Shown here: one piece after another, positions 37,501 through 52,500 of the stretch
Layout of the letters: each line of letters opens with the position of its first letter
How positions within the stretch are numbered: position 1 is the stretch's first letter
Assembly (NCBI RefSeq): GCF_028640845.1
Contig: NC_080541.1
Location: 179,778,502-179,842,501, forward strand
Length of the DNA stretch: 64,000 bases
Direction of reading: 5' to 3'
Source of the DNA: Ahaetulla prasina
Taxonomy: Eukaryota; Chordata; Lepidosauria; Squamata; Colubridae
Notes under the pieces: model-generated
The model's input: only the letters and a program-made list of their open reading frames with translations
Told to the model about the DNA's origin: nothing
Databases searched by the model: none
Translations under genes and position numbers: made by a program

Positions 37501-40500
37501 AAACTGCCCAAGGAGCTGCTGATCCAGTTCTACAGAGGGATTATTGAGTCTGTCATTTGCAGCTCTATAACTGTCTGGTTTGGTTCTGCAACCCAACAAG
37601 AAAGACACAGACTTCAGAGGATAATTAGAACTGCAGAAAAAATAATTGTTACCAACCTGCCTTCCATTGAGGACCTGTATAGTTCACGAATCAAGAAGAG
37701 GGCTGTGAAAATATTTACAGATCCCTCACATCCTGGACATAATCTGTTTCAACTCCTACCCTCAAAATGACGCTATAGAGCACTACACACCACAACAACT
37801 AGACAAAAGAACAGTTTTTTCCCAAAGGCCATCACTCTGCTAAACAAATAATTCCCTCAACACTGTCAAACTATTTATTAAATCTATACTACTATTAATC
37901 TTCTCATCGTTTCCATCACCAATCTCTTTCCACTTATGACTGTATGACTGTAACTTTTTGTTGCTATCATTAAGGGTTAAATTGTACCCTATGACCATCA
38001 TTTGTGTTGTAAATGTACCTTGATGGAAGGTATTTTTTTTCTTTTATGTACACTGAGAGCATATGCATAAAATATGCATATGCACTGAGAGCATAAAACA
38101 AATTCCTTGTGTCCAATCACACTTGGCCAATAAATTCTATTCTATTCTATTCTATTCTATTCTATTCTATTCTATTCTATTCTATTCTATTCTATTTTGT
38201 GCTTTGTTATGTTGTGTTAGGAATAAGCAACAGTAAGACAAAGATAAAGAAGGTATGAACTAAGATATATAGCTAAACATATACATATCTAATAAAAGAG
38301 AATATTTGTAACTCGGGATTGACGTGAGGGGTCCTTGATGATCTCTGAGCTGGCTTGTTTTCTTGCAGACGTTTCATTACCCAAACTAGGTAACTTCATC
38401 AGTAAGGAGTGCAGTTTGCTGTCAGTTTTTATTCTGATGGCTTGTCCTGGCAGTGATGGTGGAGGTGGTCTTAGAAATTCTTTGGTTGGGCTATTGGTTG
38501 TTGGCTCTTTACATCTATAGACTATGCAAGAGACAATCTTGTAATACGTAATATGTTTTGTTTTAATTTTGTTTTAATGTGTATATTGTGGATTTTTATT
38601 TGGCTGTACACCGCCCTGAGTCCTTCGGGAGAAGGGTGGTATAAAAATCGAATAAATAAATAAATAAATAAATCAACCAGCCCAAAAAGGAACAAAGCAA
38701 TCACCAGCAACCAGGTCAGCATAGATTAACTCCAAGGTTAACATCAGATCAACAATCAAGTAAAGTGATATCCCAATCAAGAAACTGCCAAAGAAGCCAA
38801 CTGCAGACAGCTCAACCAAAAAATCTCTAAGACCATCTCCATCAAGCCACTAGAAACTGGCTGCAAACTGTGCTACTTACTAGCCCTGATGATGTTACAT
38901 AATATGGGTAATGAAACATCTGCAAAAAGACCAGCAAGCTCAGAGAGCACCAAGGACCCCTCATACACATATCTAGTTTATACCAATAACATTCAGGATG
39001 CATCTCCCTGTCTTTCTCTTTGCAAACATCCTTCCTTCTACTATATCCATATCTATACACTGTTTTGGTCTTTTAACTTTCTCACCTTTTTCTTTTTGAG
39101 GCTCTTTTCCAGAACTTTCTTAATTTTCCCCTTTGTCTTAATCTTCCTTCATGTATTACTTGCATTTCAATCCTCCTTCATTCTATCTAAGTGATCAAGC
39201 CACCATAGTGTATATGTTTTGGACCGGTTACTGACTTTCCTATTTATTTCAAACTCAGCATGCATTCATTTTCAACTCTGTTGTGTTCTCGTTTCACCCT
39301 ATGCCCTTCTTAAACATCCCATTCAACTTTCCTATATCTTTCTCCTGAAATATCTAACACTCATTTTCATGTAACCGATCAAGTAGAAGCATGCTTTTAT
39401 TCCTAGCCATCTTCGTTCTTTCAACAAGCATTCATTCCTCACACAGAATACACACTACCCACCAGTATTTACACATCTTAAAATTTCTCAACCCATTTCC
39501 CCATCTTTAATAATCATCCTACCAAGGTCACAAATCCGTCTACTTCCTCTAGTTTCCTCCCTCCCCCACATTTATGTATAACTTAAAATCATTCACTCCA
39601 TTTCCTTGTCAAACATAATTGCCACATTCACATTGCTCCCTGCATCATACACTCTAACATTCACTGCAAATTATTCTGTTCTCAGTTAACACAGCATCAT
39701 CTGCATACAAAACTACATGTATATTCATGTGCCCAAACCAACACACCTCTAATGTCATTGCAATCATTCCTTATACATTTATCCATAAATACACTAAGCA
39801 ACCTAGAGAAGTCCTTTATCCGTGACTTACCTCCAGTTATTGTTGAATCATTCTCCGAGCATAATGTTTAACACATTTTGTTTCCATCATAGACCTCTCT
39901 TATCACCAACAATAAATAATCTTCTACTCCATATTTTCACAAAAAATATTGAATGAATATCCACATTCATTCAAGCAGATTCACTTTATCATGTATGTCT
40001 AAATCAGTAATTGCAGTCTGAATACCACAACTACCACACTACAATCGAAGCATGTCTGCATCAACACTGCATCCACATACAGAGTGGAAGGGCTCTGATC
40101 CCCTGGTTGATTTTGATGTTTTTTAATTTCCCATATGAACATCCCTGCTGGCATTCCAATAAGATATCCTGAGGAAGATACAGCAGCACCTATACAAAAA
40201 CTTCTCTCCACTGTTTCAATGTGCAGACAGAGCAATTATTTGCATGGAGATACAAGATCACCTGCTAAAGATCCCCAGGCCAGACTGCCATTAATTATGT
40301 ATTTATTGAATTTATATTGCCGCCTATTCGCTCATGGTGACTCAAGGCGGCTTAAAAACAAAGGAGGACAGCCTCTTGAAAAGAAGAAACCTATCCCACC
40401 ATAAAGTATGAGAAGGACAGTCATAAAGGCAACTCGCTGCTCTGCACTTCTCATCTCTCCAATCACTGTAGAAAGCAGGCTTATATTGCACAGCGTCTTA

Positions 40501-43500
40501 CCTTGCAGGTCAGTAACCGAGTGCAAACTTTCTTAGTTTCAGGGTTCACCACGCCACATTGGCGGTTTAAGTCACATTCTTTCCCTGTGGGAACAAATAC
40601 AGAATCAGATGCCAAAGAGTCACATTTCTGCAGGTTCAATGAAGTGTCTCCCCACCCAATAGGCCATTTCCCTTGGATTTATGAAGGCAGCCCCCTTATT
40701 GAAAATGTAGCACAGGTAGTCCTCAATTTACGACCACAATTGAGCCCAACATTTCTACTGCTAAGTGAGAAAGTTGTTAACTGGGTTTTGTCCCATTTTG
40801 CCAAAGTTGTTACATGAATCCCTGGAACTGTTAAATTAGTAACATGCTTGTTAAGTGAATTTGGCTTCTCCATTGACTTTGCACGGCAGAAGGCCGCAAA
40901 AGGGGATCGCGTGACTCCGGAACACTGCAACCGTCATACATATGAGTCAGTTGCCAAGTGTCTGCATTTTGATCACGTGACATGGAGATGCTGCAATAGT
41001 TGTACGTGTGAAAAACAGTCATAAGTCACTTTTTCAGTGCCACTGCAATTGTGAAGTGTAAATAAACAAACTGTTGTAAATCGAGGACTACCTGTATTTC
41101 AAACACAAAACAAAACTACCATTATTCACTTTTTGGTGTCAGAAGTGCATGAAACACAATTCTTTCTGTAAATGAATGGCATGTCTCATTTTGTATTTGT
41201 ATATTTATTTTCTTGCTGATCTTCATTTTATTTTATGGGTCAGCCTACACAGAATCGTATCTTTTGGATAGACATTGAGGTGACATCCTTTTTGTCTTGG
41301 CCCAGAATTGTGATCATATGGCATTAATGGAAAAGAGAAATCCTTTGGGGGCTTGGAGAAGACCATATTCTTTCCCCACAAACTTACTTCCTATAGCTGT
41401 TAATATCCTCCACGTAATCCTATAATCCCAATGCCTAAAAGTGAGCCGATGCATGCAGTTTTCCCTCCCTTCCCACCCACTCAGGTGCCTTTGGGACAAA
41501 TGCTCAACCTCATGGAATTAAACTTGACAGACTGGTTTTGCATAGTAGATACACTGGTTTTGCAAAAATTCCAAAGTGGTTATGACACACACACCCTTTT
41601 TCTTTTGACAAAGGATGAAGTGAGAAAGGTGATAAATATACATGGAAAGAGGCATCTAAGCTGGCATCCTAGAAACCCGGTTCTCTCCCTTCAGGATTAC
41701 TAAGGAAGCAAAAAGTTGCAAAGAACTTTCTTTCAACTTTGCCCTATGACCTAGGTAGCAACCCATTCTTCCTTACAATGAGGGATGGATTTATGGGAAA
41801 GGTTTTGCTTAGGAAATACGGCTGCCAAACCAAGTTTTATTTTTACAATACCCACCCGTTAAAAAGACACTATTATATAATCATTCCTGATGGGTTAACT
41901 ATTTATTACTTTGCCTCCAGCCAGAAGAATACACAATTAGAAAAGCAAGACTCACGAGATATTTTCTTCAGAGATTTTACAACACCCAATTCTTTCTCAC
42001 TCAGGCTGGAGGCATTCTCCAGTTTCCTGCTCAGGGTGTCAGCCGTTATTACGGAGGTGCTGCCAGCTTTGGCTGATGTCAGAAGTTCTTTTGGTGACGC
42101 CAGTAATGAAGGTTTGCCTAGAACCTCTTTTGAGTTAACTGAAGACTGTTTGGGAATGGCAGTGTCAGAAAGCAGAGCGGGAGCTTTGATTCCATCTCCA
42201 TCGGACTTTGGAAGGCCGGAGATCTTCTCTAGGTTCACTACAGGCACAAACAAGCTGGAGGACAAAACAGTGTTTTGGTGTTGACGTCACATGCAATCTT
42301 CTGAAATTATGTTTCATCTAAATTCCCAAACTTGGGAGGTATTGTAAAGACCCTCATGAGGGTTGGAGTTCTACACCGGCAAACTCTTGCAGCAGCTTCA
42401 TTCACAAAGCCGCCTTCCTCATTTATTAGCATTATATTTATGGATTTAAAAAAAGAAGCAGCATGTAATCATTGTATGAAAGGGCTGCCCAAATAGAAGG
42501 GATGCAGAAGGAAGTAGAATAAGTAAAGACACGAAAATAAAGCTCAGCTTCTAACAGATGGTAAAATAAGAGTCTGTGAAAAATGGGGAGTACCAACATT
42601 GATAACTTCCCACATGATCCCGGCACCTAGCAACATAGTCTTCCAGATCACTTTCAGACATCAAAAGGCCAAGCCAAGAAAACCCACTTTAGAACATTTG
42701 CCATCATACCTCACCTTTTAGTAAATACACTCTGTTTTAAACACACTAGATAAACATTTGCCATCACAGCTCACCTTGTTAGTAAATATGCTCCATTTCA
42801 GTAAATACACTCTGGAACCAAAAATGGGGTCATCTGAAACCCAAGGGAGCAATCGTATTTTCTCACTAGACTTCAAAAAATTCCAAACACTGTTATCTTG
42901 CTAATGGAATTCAACCTTAATCATTAAATAAATGAACAAACTTCCATCTATAGTGCAGAAAACAAATTATTGTTTTGACTGTACATTTTTAACTGCTGCT
43001 TGCTAGCTTTTCCATGCTACATTTCCATCAGCATTTGTAATTAAATAAATGAAATTAATTAGTTAATAGAAAGAAGTCACAGAAGTATCAAAAGGGCATG
43101 AAGGGAGTACATAGTATTCCTTTTTTGCATCATTAATACGGTACATGGGTTTATTTTACTGCTCTGATTTCCTCTGGAGTTGCAATCCACTATAAAAGAA
43201 GACAGTTAAAAAGTTAAAAAAATAAAGTCCATGTTTCAAAAATCATCTTTTCCAGAACTATCTGTAGCAAATGGGACCATAAATGTGAATCAAACTAAGA
43301 GTGTGCAAAACTTTTTTAATCTGACCATTTCAAACTCAGAACATCCTAATCAGGTGTGAAACAGCTGTTTCAAGTGCAAAATGAGCTGTTTTGAGCACTT
43401 CAGAAGAGTTTCACACTCAAAGCAGTGTTGTTCTAAGCATCAAGAGTTCACAATCACTTGAATAGAAATCTTCAAAGAAAAAAACTTCTCTTATACTTGC

Positions 43501-46500
43501 ACGAAATATAAACCTTAGAGAACAAGAATATAAAGAAGTGCTTGCAGATTCCTGTGTCACCTCAGAATGTATTCTAACTTTTATTCTATAGTCATTCGTT
43601 TATTCAGTCATTTTCTATAGCTGTGCGGCTCAATTTTTATAGCTATCCTGAAGCAGATAGTTTTTCTCTTTCTTACCACACTTCAACCAACCAACCAACA
43701 GCTAGGATTGCTTTCTCTAACATTTGCCTGAGCTGAGATCTTCTCAAAGAGAATGGTTGGATTTATCAGTCACAAAGAACCCCAGAGCCTCTTACCATAG
43801 GTTGTCCTTCGGCATCTTGTCTGTCTTCTCTGGCACATGCTGGGTTTGATTAAAGAAGCTCTGGGATTTTTCCCTCCATGATTTGGTGGATCCATGACTG
43901 CCACCGACAATGGGTCGCCCATTGACTGCATGACACTTCTGCAAATTGGATGAAGGCTGCACCCGACCACAGAGTTTGCCGAGAGGTCCATGACGTCTCT
44001 CTATTTGGGAATAACAATGCTGTTAGCCAGAAAGCTTGGCTAGACACGGAAGGAGCCTGTGAGGCAGCAATCAGATTGCAAATTGTAGGTCTGCCCTGGG
44101 TATGAAGTTGGATAGATACAACAGTAAGCCAGGGCCTTTTAAAAGCATATTTTCCATAATTCTATTACAAATATGTTATGATTCCCAATCTCTTTCATCA
44201 GCCATTAACAAAATATTGTTCTCCTCCCAAAGCTACTCAGGGATAAAAATAATGCAAACAATGTACAAAAATTATAATAGGTACTTTAGCCTGATTGCTC
44301 ACCTCCCAGTCAAAACTGAATCCCTGGATCACAACAGGCCAACAGGCTAACTAAGTCAGAGAGAGCTTATGCAATTCTGTATTTCATTCTAAGTCAAAAA
44401 TCATTTAGATAGTTTTCACTGCAAAATTCTGGATCTTTCTTTTTCTTATCTACTCACCACCCCACCTGCAAACTTGATTTTATATATACAATACTGCCCT
44501 AGGAAAGACCTGTTATTACTAAATTTGAACTTTCACCCAGAACCTTAGAGCCAAAGTACATGACAGCATCTAGAACTGAGTCTAGAGCTCCCACAATTCA
44601 GAAGCACATTTGTACAGCTCTCCCATTTACCAAATCATATTTAAAGCCTCTTCCTGTTCCTCAGCATAACTCTTTGCTGCTACTACAAGTCACTTCTAAT
44701 CTTGATTTCTGATTATTACATAGTTAAATCTGTATAGTTTTCCTGACATTTTTTTCAGAAGACAGTTATCCTTGCTTCTTTCTCCAGGGCTGAAAGAGAC
44801 TGATAGCCCCAAAGTTACCCAGCTGGTTTCATCCTAAGGCAGGAGGACTAGAATTCATGGTCTCCCAGTTTTTAGTCTGGTGCTTTTAACCACTGCACCA
44901 AGATGGCTCTTTTTGCTGGCAACCCTCAAATTGCACCTTTTCAAATTTGTCCCAGATAATTTTGTCTGTGAGAGCTGTGAGACAGAAGAGAGGTTACTCT
45001 CTCTCTCTTTCCTGTTTGTTAGGGAAGAACATCATTAACTGTACATAGCCAATCACCAAGACACAACCATGGGGCTCAGAAGAGAAACCTCATATAGTTT
45101 GTGTGTGTGTGTGGCTGCCACTATATAGTCCTTCTATATATTATTATTATAATATATAGAATTATATATTCTGTCCTTCTATGCATGATTCATAAAGCCT
45201 AGGGTATAAATACATAACAGAAATAAAAATGGTATTTCTTCACTTATATAATTTGAAGTGATATATGTGGTTGTCCACTGAAACACTGAGCAGATCCAAC
45301 CTATCTTGCTTCAGCAAGAATACTGCATCATGCGACTTTTGCTCACATTCTGGATACTTCTGTCATTCTATTCCCCCTTTTGCCTCTTATTTGCCAACAA
45401 GCTAAATTACAACTCGCCAAGTCGCCAAAAGGCTTCAAATTTAGACCCTTCGCTTGGCTTGCTCCAACTCAGAACAGATTTTGGTAGTGAGCAAAAAGAT
45501 TTTGATAATCCTCGTGAAATGACTACTTCCCCTCATCTCCCTCCAGGCAACAATCCAGCTCTGGATAAAGGTAGAAATTTGAGATGAAGGTAAATAATTA
45601 ACAGATGTTTGCTAAAGGAAATTTCTTACATTTAATTTCCTTAGCTGAATTTTGAGATCACAAAAGGAAAAAAACAGCTAAAAACTGGCCAAACATAATT
45701 TTATTTCTAAAAGTTAGAATTTGGTAGGAGGAAGCTATACCAGCTGGGAAGGAGAGGAGATGTAATGCCATTTGCAAAGTATTAGATGGGAAAGGGTCGG
45801 TCAGATGTACAATTCAAGCAAAGCACTGTTCTAGCAAATGGTATCTTTTACCATTAAAAGGATGGCTCTGTTAGATGCACATAATTATTCATATGTCTTT
45901 CATACATATATTGCAGAAGTTATGCAGACATGCAGTTTTGGCCATTTTCTAGCTGCCTCCCAATCTTGGGGTGTGAGGAGCAAAATATCATCTTGTGAAT
46001 CACCCTATCAGAATGTATCCTTTGTTTCCTGACTATTATCTTACCAACAGTCTCCTTGCTCACTGACAAGTAATCCTAGGGAAGAGGAGCTTCCCTATTT
46101 TCAGGAAGGAAACCAAAAAGAGGGCCTTTTTGGCACCACCATCATCACCTCCGCCCCCAGGCAGAAGCACTACTCCCAAGTAAACTTCCTGAGAGACTAC
46201 AGACATTCAACTGGCATGTTGACTGCCTAGCTTACCGCAGTGCTTCTGAAAGGCTTGAGGTTTGACCACTTGGCCACAGTGGTTACACACGACCAGGTAG
46301 AACTCATCATGAGCCGGGCAATGACCAAAGATAGACATGTCTGAAAGGACAAGAGATGTGAGCGATGAGAGCACACTCGGGGAAGAGGCCCAGGTCACCC
46401 TGTTAATTTTGCAGTCTAAGAAACGTGTAAGCAAACCTATGAGCAAAATGAGATGCCCAGCCTATCTTGAAAGCACAGATTAAGTCAGGAGAACCTCTGT

Positions 46501-49500
46501 GTGCAGCTTAGCTGCAACTATTAACATCCCTCACCACTGAGCTCGCTGATAGAACTGTAAGAAGTGGCAATTCAGCAACACCTGGAGAACCACAGAATCT
46601 CTCTCTCTTGACTTAAAAGGAGAGAGAGAGACATACGCACAGAGAGCTCAGAAGAAAAAGTTGTATTTTTGTCACAATTATTTCATAAACTAGCATTTCT
46701 TGGATTCTTTTGATGGGTGCAAGATGGAACAGCCAGTGCTTGCAAGGTACATTGTTCGGTTATAATCAGTGGTTGTTTGTATCAAGTCAGGCCATTGGTC
46801 CAGCTAGCCAAATGCTCTTTGCTGTAACTGGCTAATCATCTCTCAACAGCAGGAGTTGCAAGACCTGAATAGCGGAGCCTATACTCTGTTACTTAGCAAA
46901 AGAAGTGCCTAGTTTTTAGTTGAAAGGCTACATGATCAGTACCTTAAAGCAACATTCCCCAACTCATCACCCCTCAGTTTTGACTTCAATTCTTATGATA
47001 ACCTGATAATACCAGCCAATGATAACGGGACTTGAAAGCAAATTTATGTGGAGGGCATTGGGTTGAAAAAAGACAGATCTAATGCTAGCCCACCAAACTA
47101 GGCATTCCAATCTGTATCCAATTATTTTATATGTTACTAACATTTAGGTTGATATTTTCATAAGCGGCTATTAGATTTAGAAAACTGCCACTGAGTGAAG
47201 TGGCCTCCAGTGGCCTCCAGATCTAGTCAGGGATATTGCCTCTCCCAGCTAATATGGGCGCACGTGTTAAAAAAACCAAAAAGGTGACAGAACAAATGGT
47301 TATCATCTGGCAAAGGGGGTTCTCACATGCTGCCCTATGCTCTGTAACGTTGGCAGCAAGCAGCCCCACCTCCTAGCACAGCTGGGGTAGCAGAAATGGA
47401 AAACAAAGAGTCATAGACAGGCTAGAAAGCAATGAAAAGACCCAGGGCAGCAGGGCAGGAAATAGAGGAAAGCTGCCAAAGAGGAGGGAGGGACAAGGCC
47501 CAACTAATTGCAGACTATCCAAGGGCTTGGCTGGTTCAAAGTGACTGCAAAAGTCAGACAAAAGCACAGCAGAGGTTCATCTAAACATTCTGGCTTGGGG
47601 GTCCAGTGTAACTCACATTTCCAAAGTTCTGCTAAAGAAGCATAGGGGACTGTAGGAAGAGTTTGGGGTATGAACAATCTGATCTTGAAAAATAATTTCA
47701 GGTCCTGATGTCATTGCTGATGTCAACATTCTTACCTTCTAGTAGGACTTTAATCTGCATCTGTAGCTTTCTCTAATAAAGAGCAGGACTTCTTTAGAAA
47801 CATATGTGTATACACACACAGAGAGAGACACACAAAATAGAGGAAGCTGTCTGATTTCTTGGCAGAGAGTACAGGCAATTGTGACTCAGGGCATATTTTT
47901 CTAACTATTGGTATTAACAGAGACTGGACTCAGATGAGTTGGATTTGATTTTATCTCTTCTAGCATGGGTTCTAGCATAGTTTTCATTTAATAACATTTA
48001 TTTGGTTAAAATACTGAACTGATGGACAGAGTATGATTGATATTTGAGGTCAGAAAAGAACAGTCTGAGAACATACTGGGCCCCTCCCTGCAGCCTTGAC
48101 TCATTTGCATGAGTCATCTGGAGTCTCTATAAAAGTCTATTTAACTTCGTTTTAAGAAATGCTTGAGAACATATAATATGAATATAAGGGAAACTATGGA
48201 CAGATGATCTTTAGGCAAAATATGGTGGGAAGTCAGTGGCTTTTGCTTGGGGCTCATGCAACTTCATCTTGTTAGAAATCATAGAGATGAAATCATAACA
48301 AAAGAGAAACTAGTTTAGGTTATCTCTAATCTCTGGAAAGGTCATATTAACTGTTTGGTCAATAAAAGAGCTACAGAGGCAAGATGGGAAGATTCAAGAC
48401 AAAAATCTACAAACTGATTCCAATATCAAGGATGACATACTGTGTCTTCAAGACTATATTGATTTCCTAATAAATTGTAGGTGCATTCCTTCTTTTTATC
48501 GTTAAGTTTCTTGCCATAATTAGGAAAAATCCATTACTTTTTAATGGCAAAATATCTATCCTCCCTGAAATACAAGAATATAATCATGGAATAGGACACT
48601 TTTACCACCGCTGCCATCCATGATGTAGCAAAGCAGAAAATGCCAGTATCAAAATATTTGCCCAGGATTTGTTCTATGAATTCCAACTCTTCCTTTCCCC
48701 ACAAATCTTGTGTCATGGAGTAATTAGAGTTGGTTGTCATAATGCAGCAAACCTTATTGTGGCTGTCACTCAAAGTTATGGGCCTGTTACTGCTCCATGG
48801 GCAAGCAAAATCACAGTCTTCTGTTTGCAGAATTGAGAAGTCTATATAGGCTAAGTTAAGGCTCACCTGCTGTGTGAAAATGCAGTAATTATCATTCCAG
48901 ATAGTGGAATATACAATACTTATAGCAGTGGTGAAATCCAAATTTTTTTTACTACCGATTCTGTGGGCCTGGCTTGGTGGGCACGGCAGGAGAAGGATAT
49001 TGCAAAATCTCCATTCCCACCCCACTCTGGGGCCAGCCAGAGGTGGTATTTGCCAGTTCTCTGAACTACTCAAAATTTCCACTACTGGTTCTCGAACTGC
49101 TCAAAATTTCCGCTACCGGTTCTCCAGAACCAGCTGCTGGATTTCACCCCTGACTTAATATTTATCCTTTTTTTTTTTTGCAGAGCATTTACAAATCCAG
49201 AAGATTTGATTTTGATCTTTGTAGAGCAAATGTTTCTACAGTGCATGTTTCATCAGAGTTTGATTTTTTCTTACCTTCTTTAATGAGGGTCATTGCATCA
49301 ATCTTCTTTCTCCCATTCCTACTGTTTTCTTCCAGATCGGACACTAGGCAAATTTTTTAAAAAAATTGTTTCCATCAGCCAAAATTAAAGCTACTTAAGA
49401 TACATTATCTCTCAATGCTAACAAGAATGGCATCCAGATACATTAAAATGGATACTTTCTACCCCTTAAAGTTCAACTCAAAACATGTGCAATTAGAATT

Positions 49501-52500
49501 AGTTCATTCTATATAGAAAGGCTTAGTAGGGTATGTATGGTTATGCCGGGAGGTTGAATAGGCTTACAACATATTTCAAGACAAATAAGTAGCAAGAGGA
49601 ACTTCAATCTCATGTTCACATCACACCTTCTCAAACTTGCCATGTAGCACTCTCCAATTACATTATGTCCTAGTACTGTACTGAAGAGATCCATCTGCAA
49701 GCAGATAGCACAATGTCTCTAGTACATTTGTGGTTCAATAGGTTTTTTTTAAATTAATCCTCTCCCCTTCAAAAGCATATGAAATTGATTTCTTGATGAA
49801 AATTATTACATTTGTATGCCACCTTGCCTCCAAATGAGCTTGAGGAAAGAACTGTGCAAGGGTTGTCTTATTTTTACCTTTGTAACAACCTTTTGCAAAA
49901 GGTAAGGCTGGTTTGCTCAAGGTCACCCTGAGCTTTACCGAAGATAAGGAGTTAATTTAATAACAGCAATAATCATAGCAGTTCTTAAAGTTGCCAAGAA
50001 AATAAGGATCCCTAAGAATCACCTCTGCTAATACAGCAGATGTTCTTCAGTTTCTGTGAGCTTATAGTAGTGGACTTGCTGAATCTCAGACTTCACTGCC
50101 TGCTGTTTCAGCAGAATTGCTCTGCCAATCTATATAAATCAAGAGGTGTGTAGAAGACAGTGACAAGCATATAGCTCCACCCATGGAGGCTTTGCAAATT
50201 ATAACAATGTGGCCATAGGATAAGAACATGATTTGATCAACTCCTGTGGTAAGGTTTCATTTGAAAATTCTTTTTTCATTTAGCTTTCAAATAGCCATCA
50301 CCCACCAGTATTCAACAAGCACATATGTAAAATGAATATGAATATGAAAGAGGTAGGCTTGCATTACAGGAAACAATAATATGTGTACTTGATCTATGCA
50401 CTTTTTAGGATCAGTACTCTATTCTAGCAGTCAAATCAAGTTTCAAAAAATAGATGCTTTAAGATGGACTTCAAAATGGAACCCCCCAAATTTCAAGGTA
50501 TATAAATGCTGCTGAATTTTAGCTCATGGAATCAAAATTTTGGTAGTGTCATGTTGTAAACCAGAATATTCTGGTTTCATTACAGTGGACATTTTCTTAC
50601 ACCACTGTGCATGTAAGTTGCCCTAATATTGTGGTCTTATATCCAGTCTCCACATGTACATGACGAATCAAATAAATGAATTTAGAACTAATCTTTCTAC
50701 TACTACTTTCCACCTGGGAATCTCTTTGCACTATAGGGGCATTCATGAAATGCCCACAAGTGTCTAGCAATGAGGTCAAAATCAAAGATATGACTTCAAA
50801 TTAGCAATGCGAATGTGTCACAGAGATGGTCATCAGGACCAGACTCCTGACTTTAACCAACATCTAATGCTCTGCATCTAATAGATTTCTCTCCACCTGG
50901 TGCATACACAAAGATAAGATGTACTTGTTAAAATGCATCAATTGCTTCAGCATCAAAACAGAAGGAGGACATTCAAAATAGTTGATTTTATTTTATTTTT
51001 TAAATCACAGGATTAGGGCGAAAGGTGGATGCTAAATAAGTATTAACACTTCGATAGAGAGCTGTGAGCAAGGGAAATATATAACTTGCTTCTAAATCTC
51101 TGAAAATACAGGAGCCATCATACCAACTCTCTGCTGGCTCTGGAAGTAGATCAGGAATTATATACGAAGGCACTAACTCTATCAAGATAATGGTGGGGGA
51201 AGGGAGAAGCTCAACAATATAAAAAGCATCACCAGGGACAGCTCCGCAGACTCTCACCGCCCCTTCTGGAGTCTGCTGTCAGGTTGCACTTGAGAAAGTC
51301 AAAGAGACTAAAGGCAATTTTCCCAAATGATTCCAAGGACAAAAATCACCAGAGGCCAAGACATCCACCCACCATGTTAATATACTTTCAACCTGCCCCT
51401 CTAATAAGGGAGGGCAAGCAGAGCAAAGGACACAACAGAATGAAGGAGGAGGAGCATGGAGACGTCAGGGATCAGGTTGGTAAGAGAGGAAAGGCAGAGA
51501 GGCAAGGAGATTCTAGTGGGTGATAATTTAGTGGCCAAGTCAACAGAGCAAAAGAAGCTTGCTAGTATAGAAGATAGAAGGAAGGTGCAAGGAATGCGAA
51601 ACAGATGGATGGGCGGGGACCAGTTTCAGTGGCCAAGGCAAAGATCTGAATAAAATGGAATAACTTGAAGAGGAGGAAATCCAGAGAAACAGCACAGCTG
51701 GAGGTAAAACCAACACAGATTTATGAAGACACTTTAAAAGAACTGGTTGAGAAGCAGCTATACGGGGATTTCAAAGAATAAAATCAATGTAAAATATTAG
51801 CTGGCTGAATTTAAAGGGCAAATGTGAACATTTAGAGAGAGAAAACAAGCAGCAAGTCTAGAGCGACCCAGGCGAGAATTCAAGAACAGCAAGGTGTTTT
51901 GTGGCTTGTAAGCAACACAGGAACATATCAAAGCATGGGATGCTATCCTGGAGAAAGTAAAAAAAGTGATTCTAAAAGAATCCGAGGAAAGAATTCTCAA
52001 ACGAACCGGGGAAAAATGAAAGCAGGGCTCAAAGATCCTAGTGGGAATTTACATTGACTGTTTCATACATAACCGTGGACTCAAAATACAGTAAAGATCA
52101 AAAGTCGGGTAGAATCCTGTGAATAGAGCATAACTAACTACAGTACCCGCATGTCAGGCGGGATCAAAGCAAAGGACAGAATCACCTAACACTGTGGTGT
52201 GTGTGGAAACTACGGGGAACAAAGATTCTGATCGACACCAAGATGAATCACAGTATGTCCTCCAATTACATCGGGCTCGACAGTGGAATCCATTCTAGGA
52301 ATTCGGGAGATCTCGGGAAACCTGGTTTTGCAAAAAGCAGCATTCATGAAGCAAGAAGTTCCACGGCGCTAGGACCCGGCGGCTCCTTTGTTTGGGGCGG
52401 GCGAAGGGAGGGAGGGAGAGAGGGAGGGAGGAAGCTCGTCGACGACGACGACGGCGGCGGCGGCGGCAGCAGAAACGGCGACTGAGAAGTGTCCCCCTGC

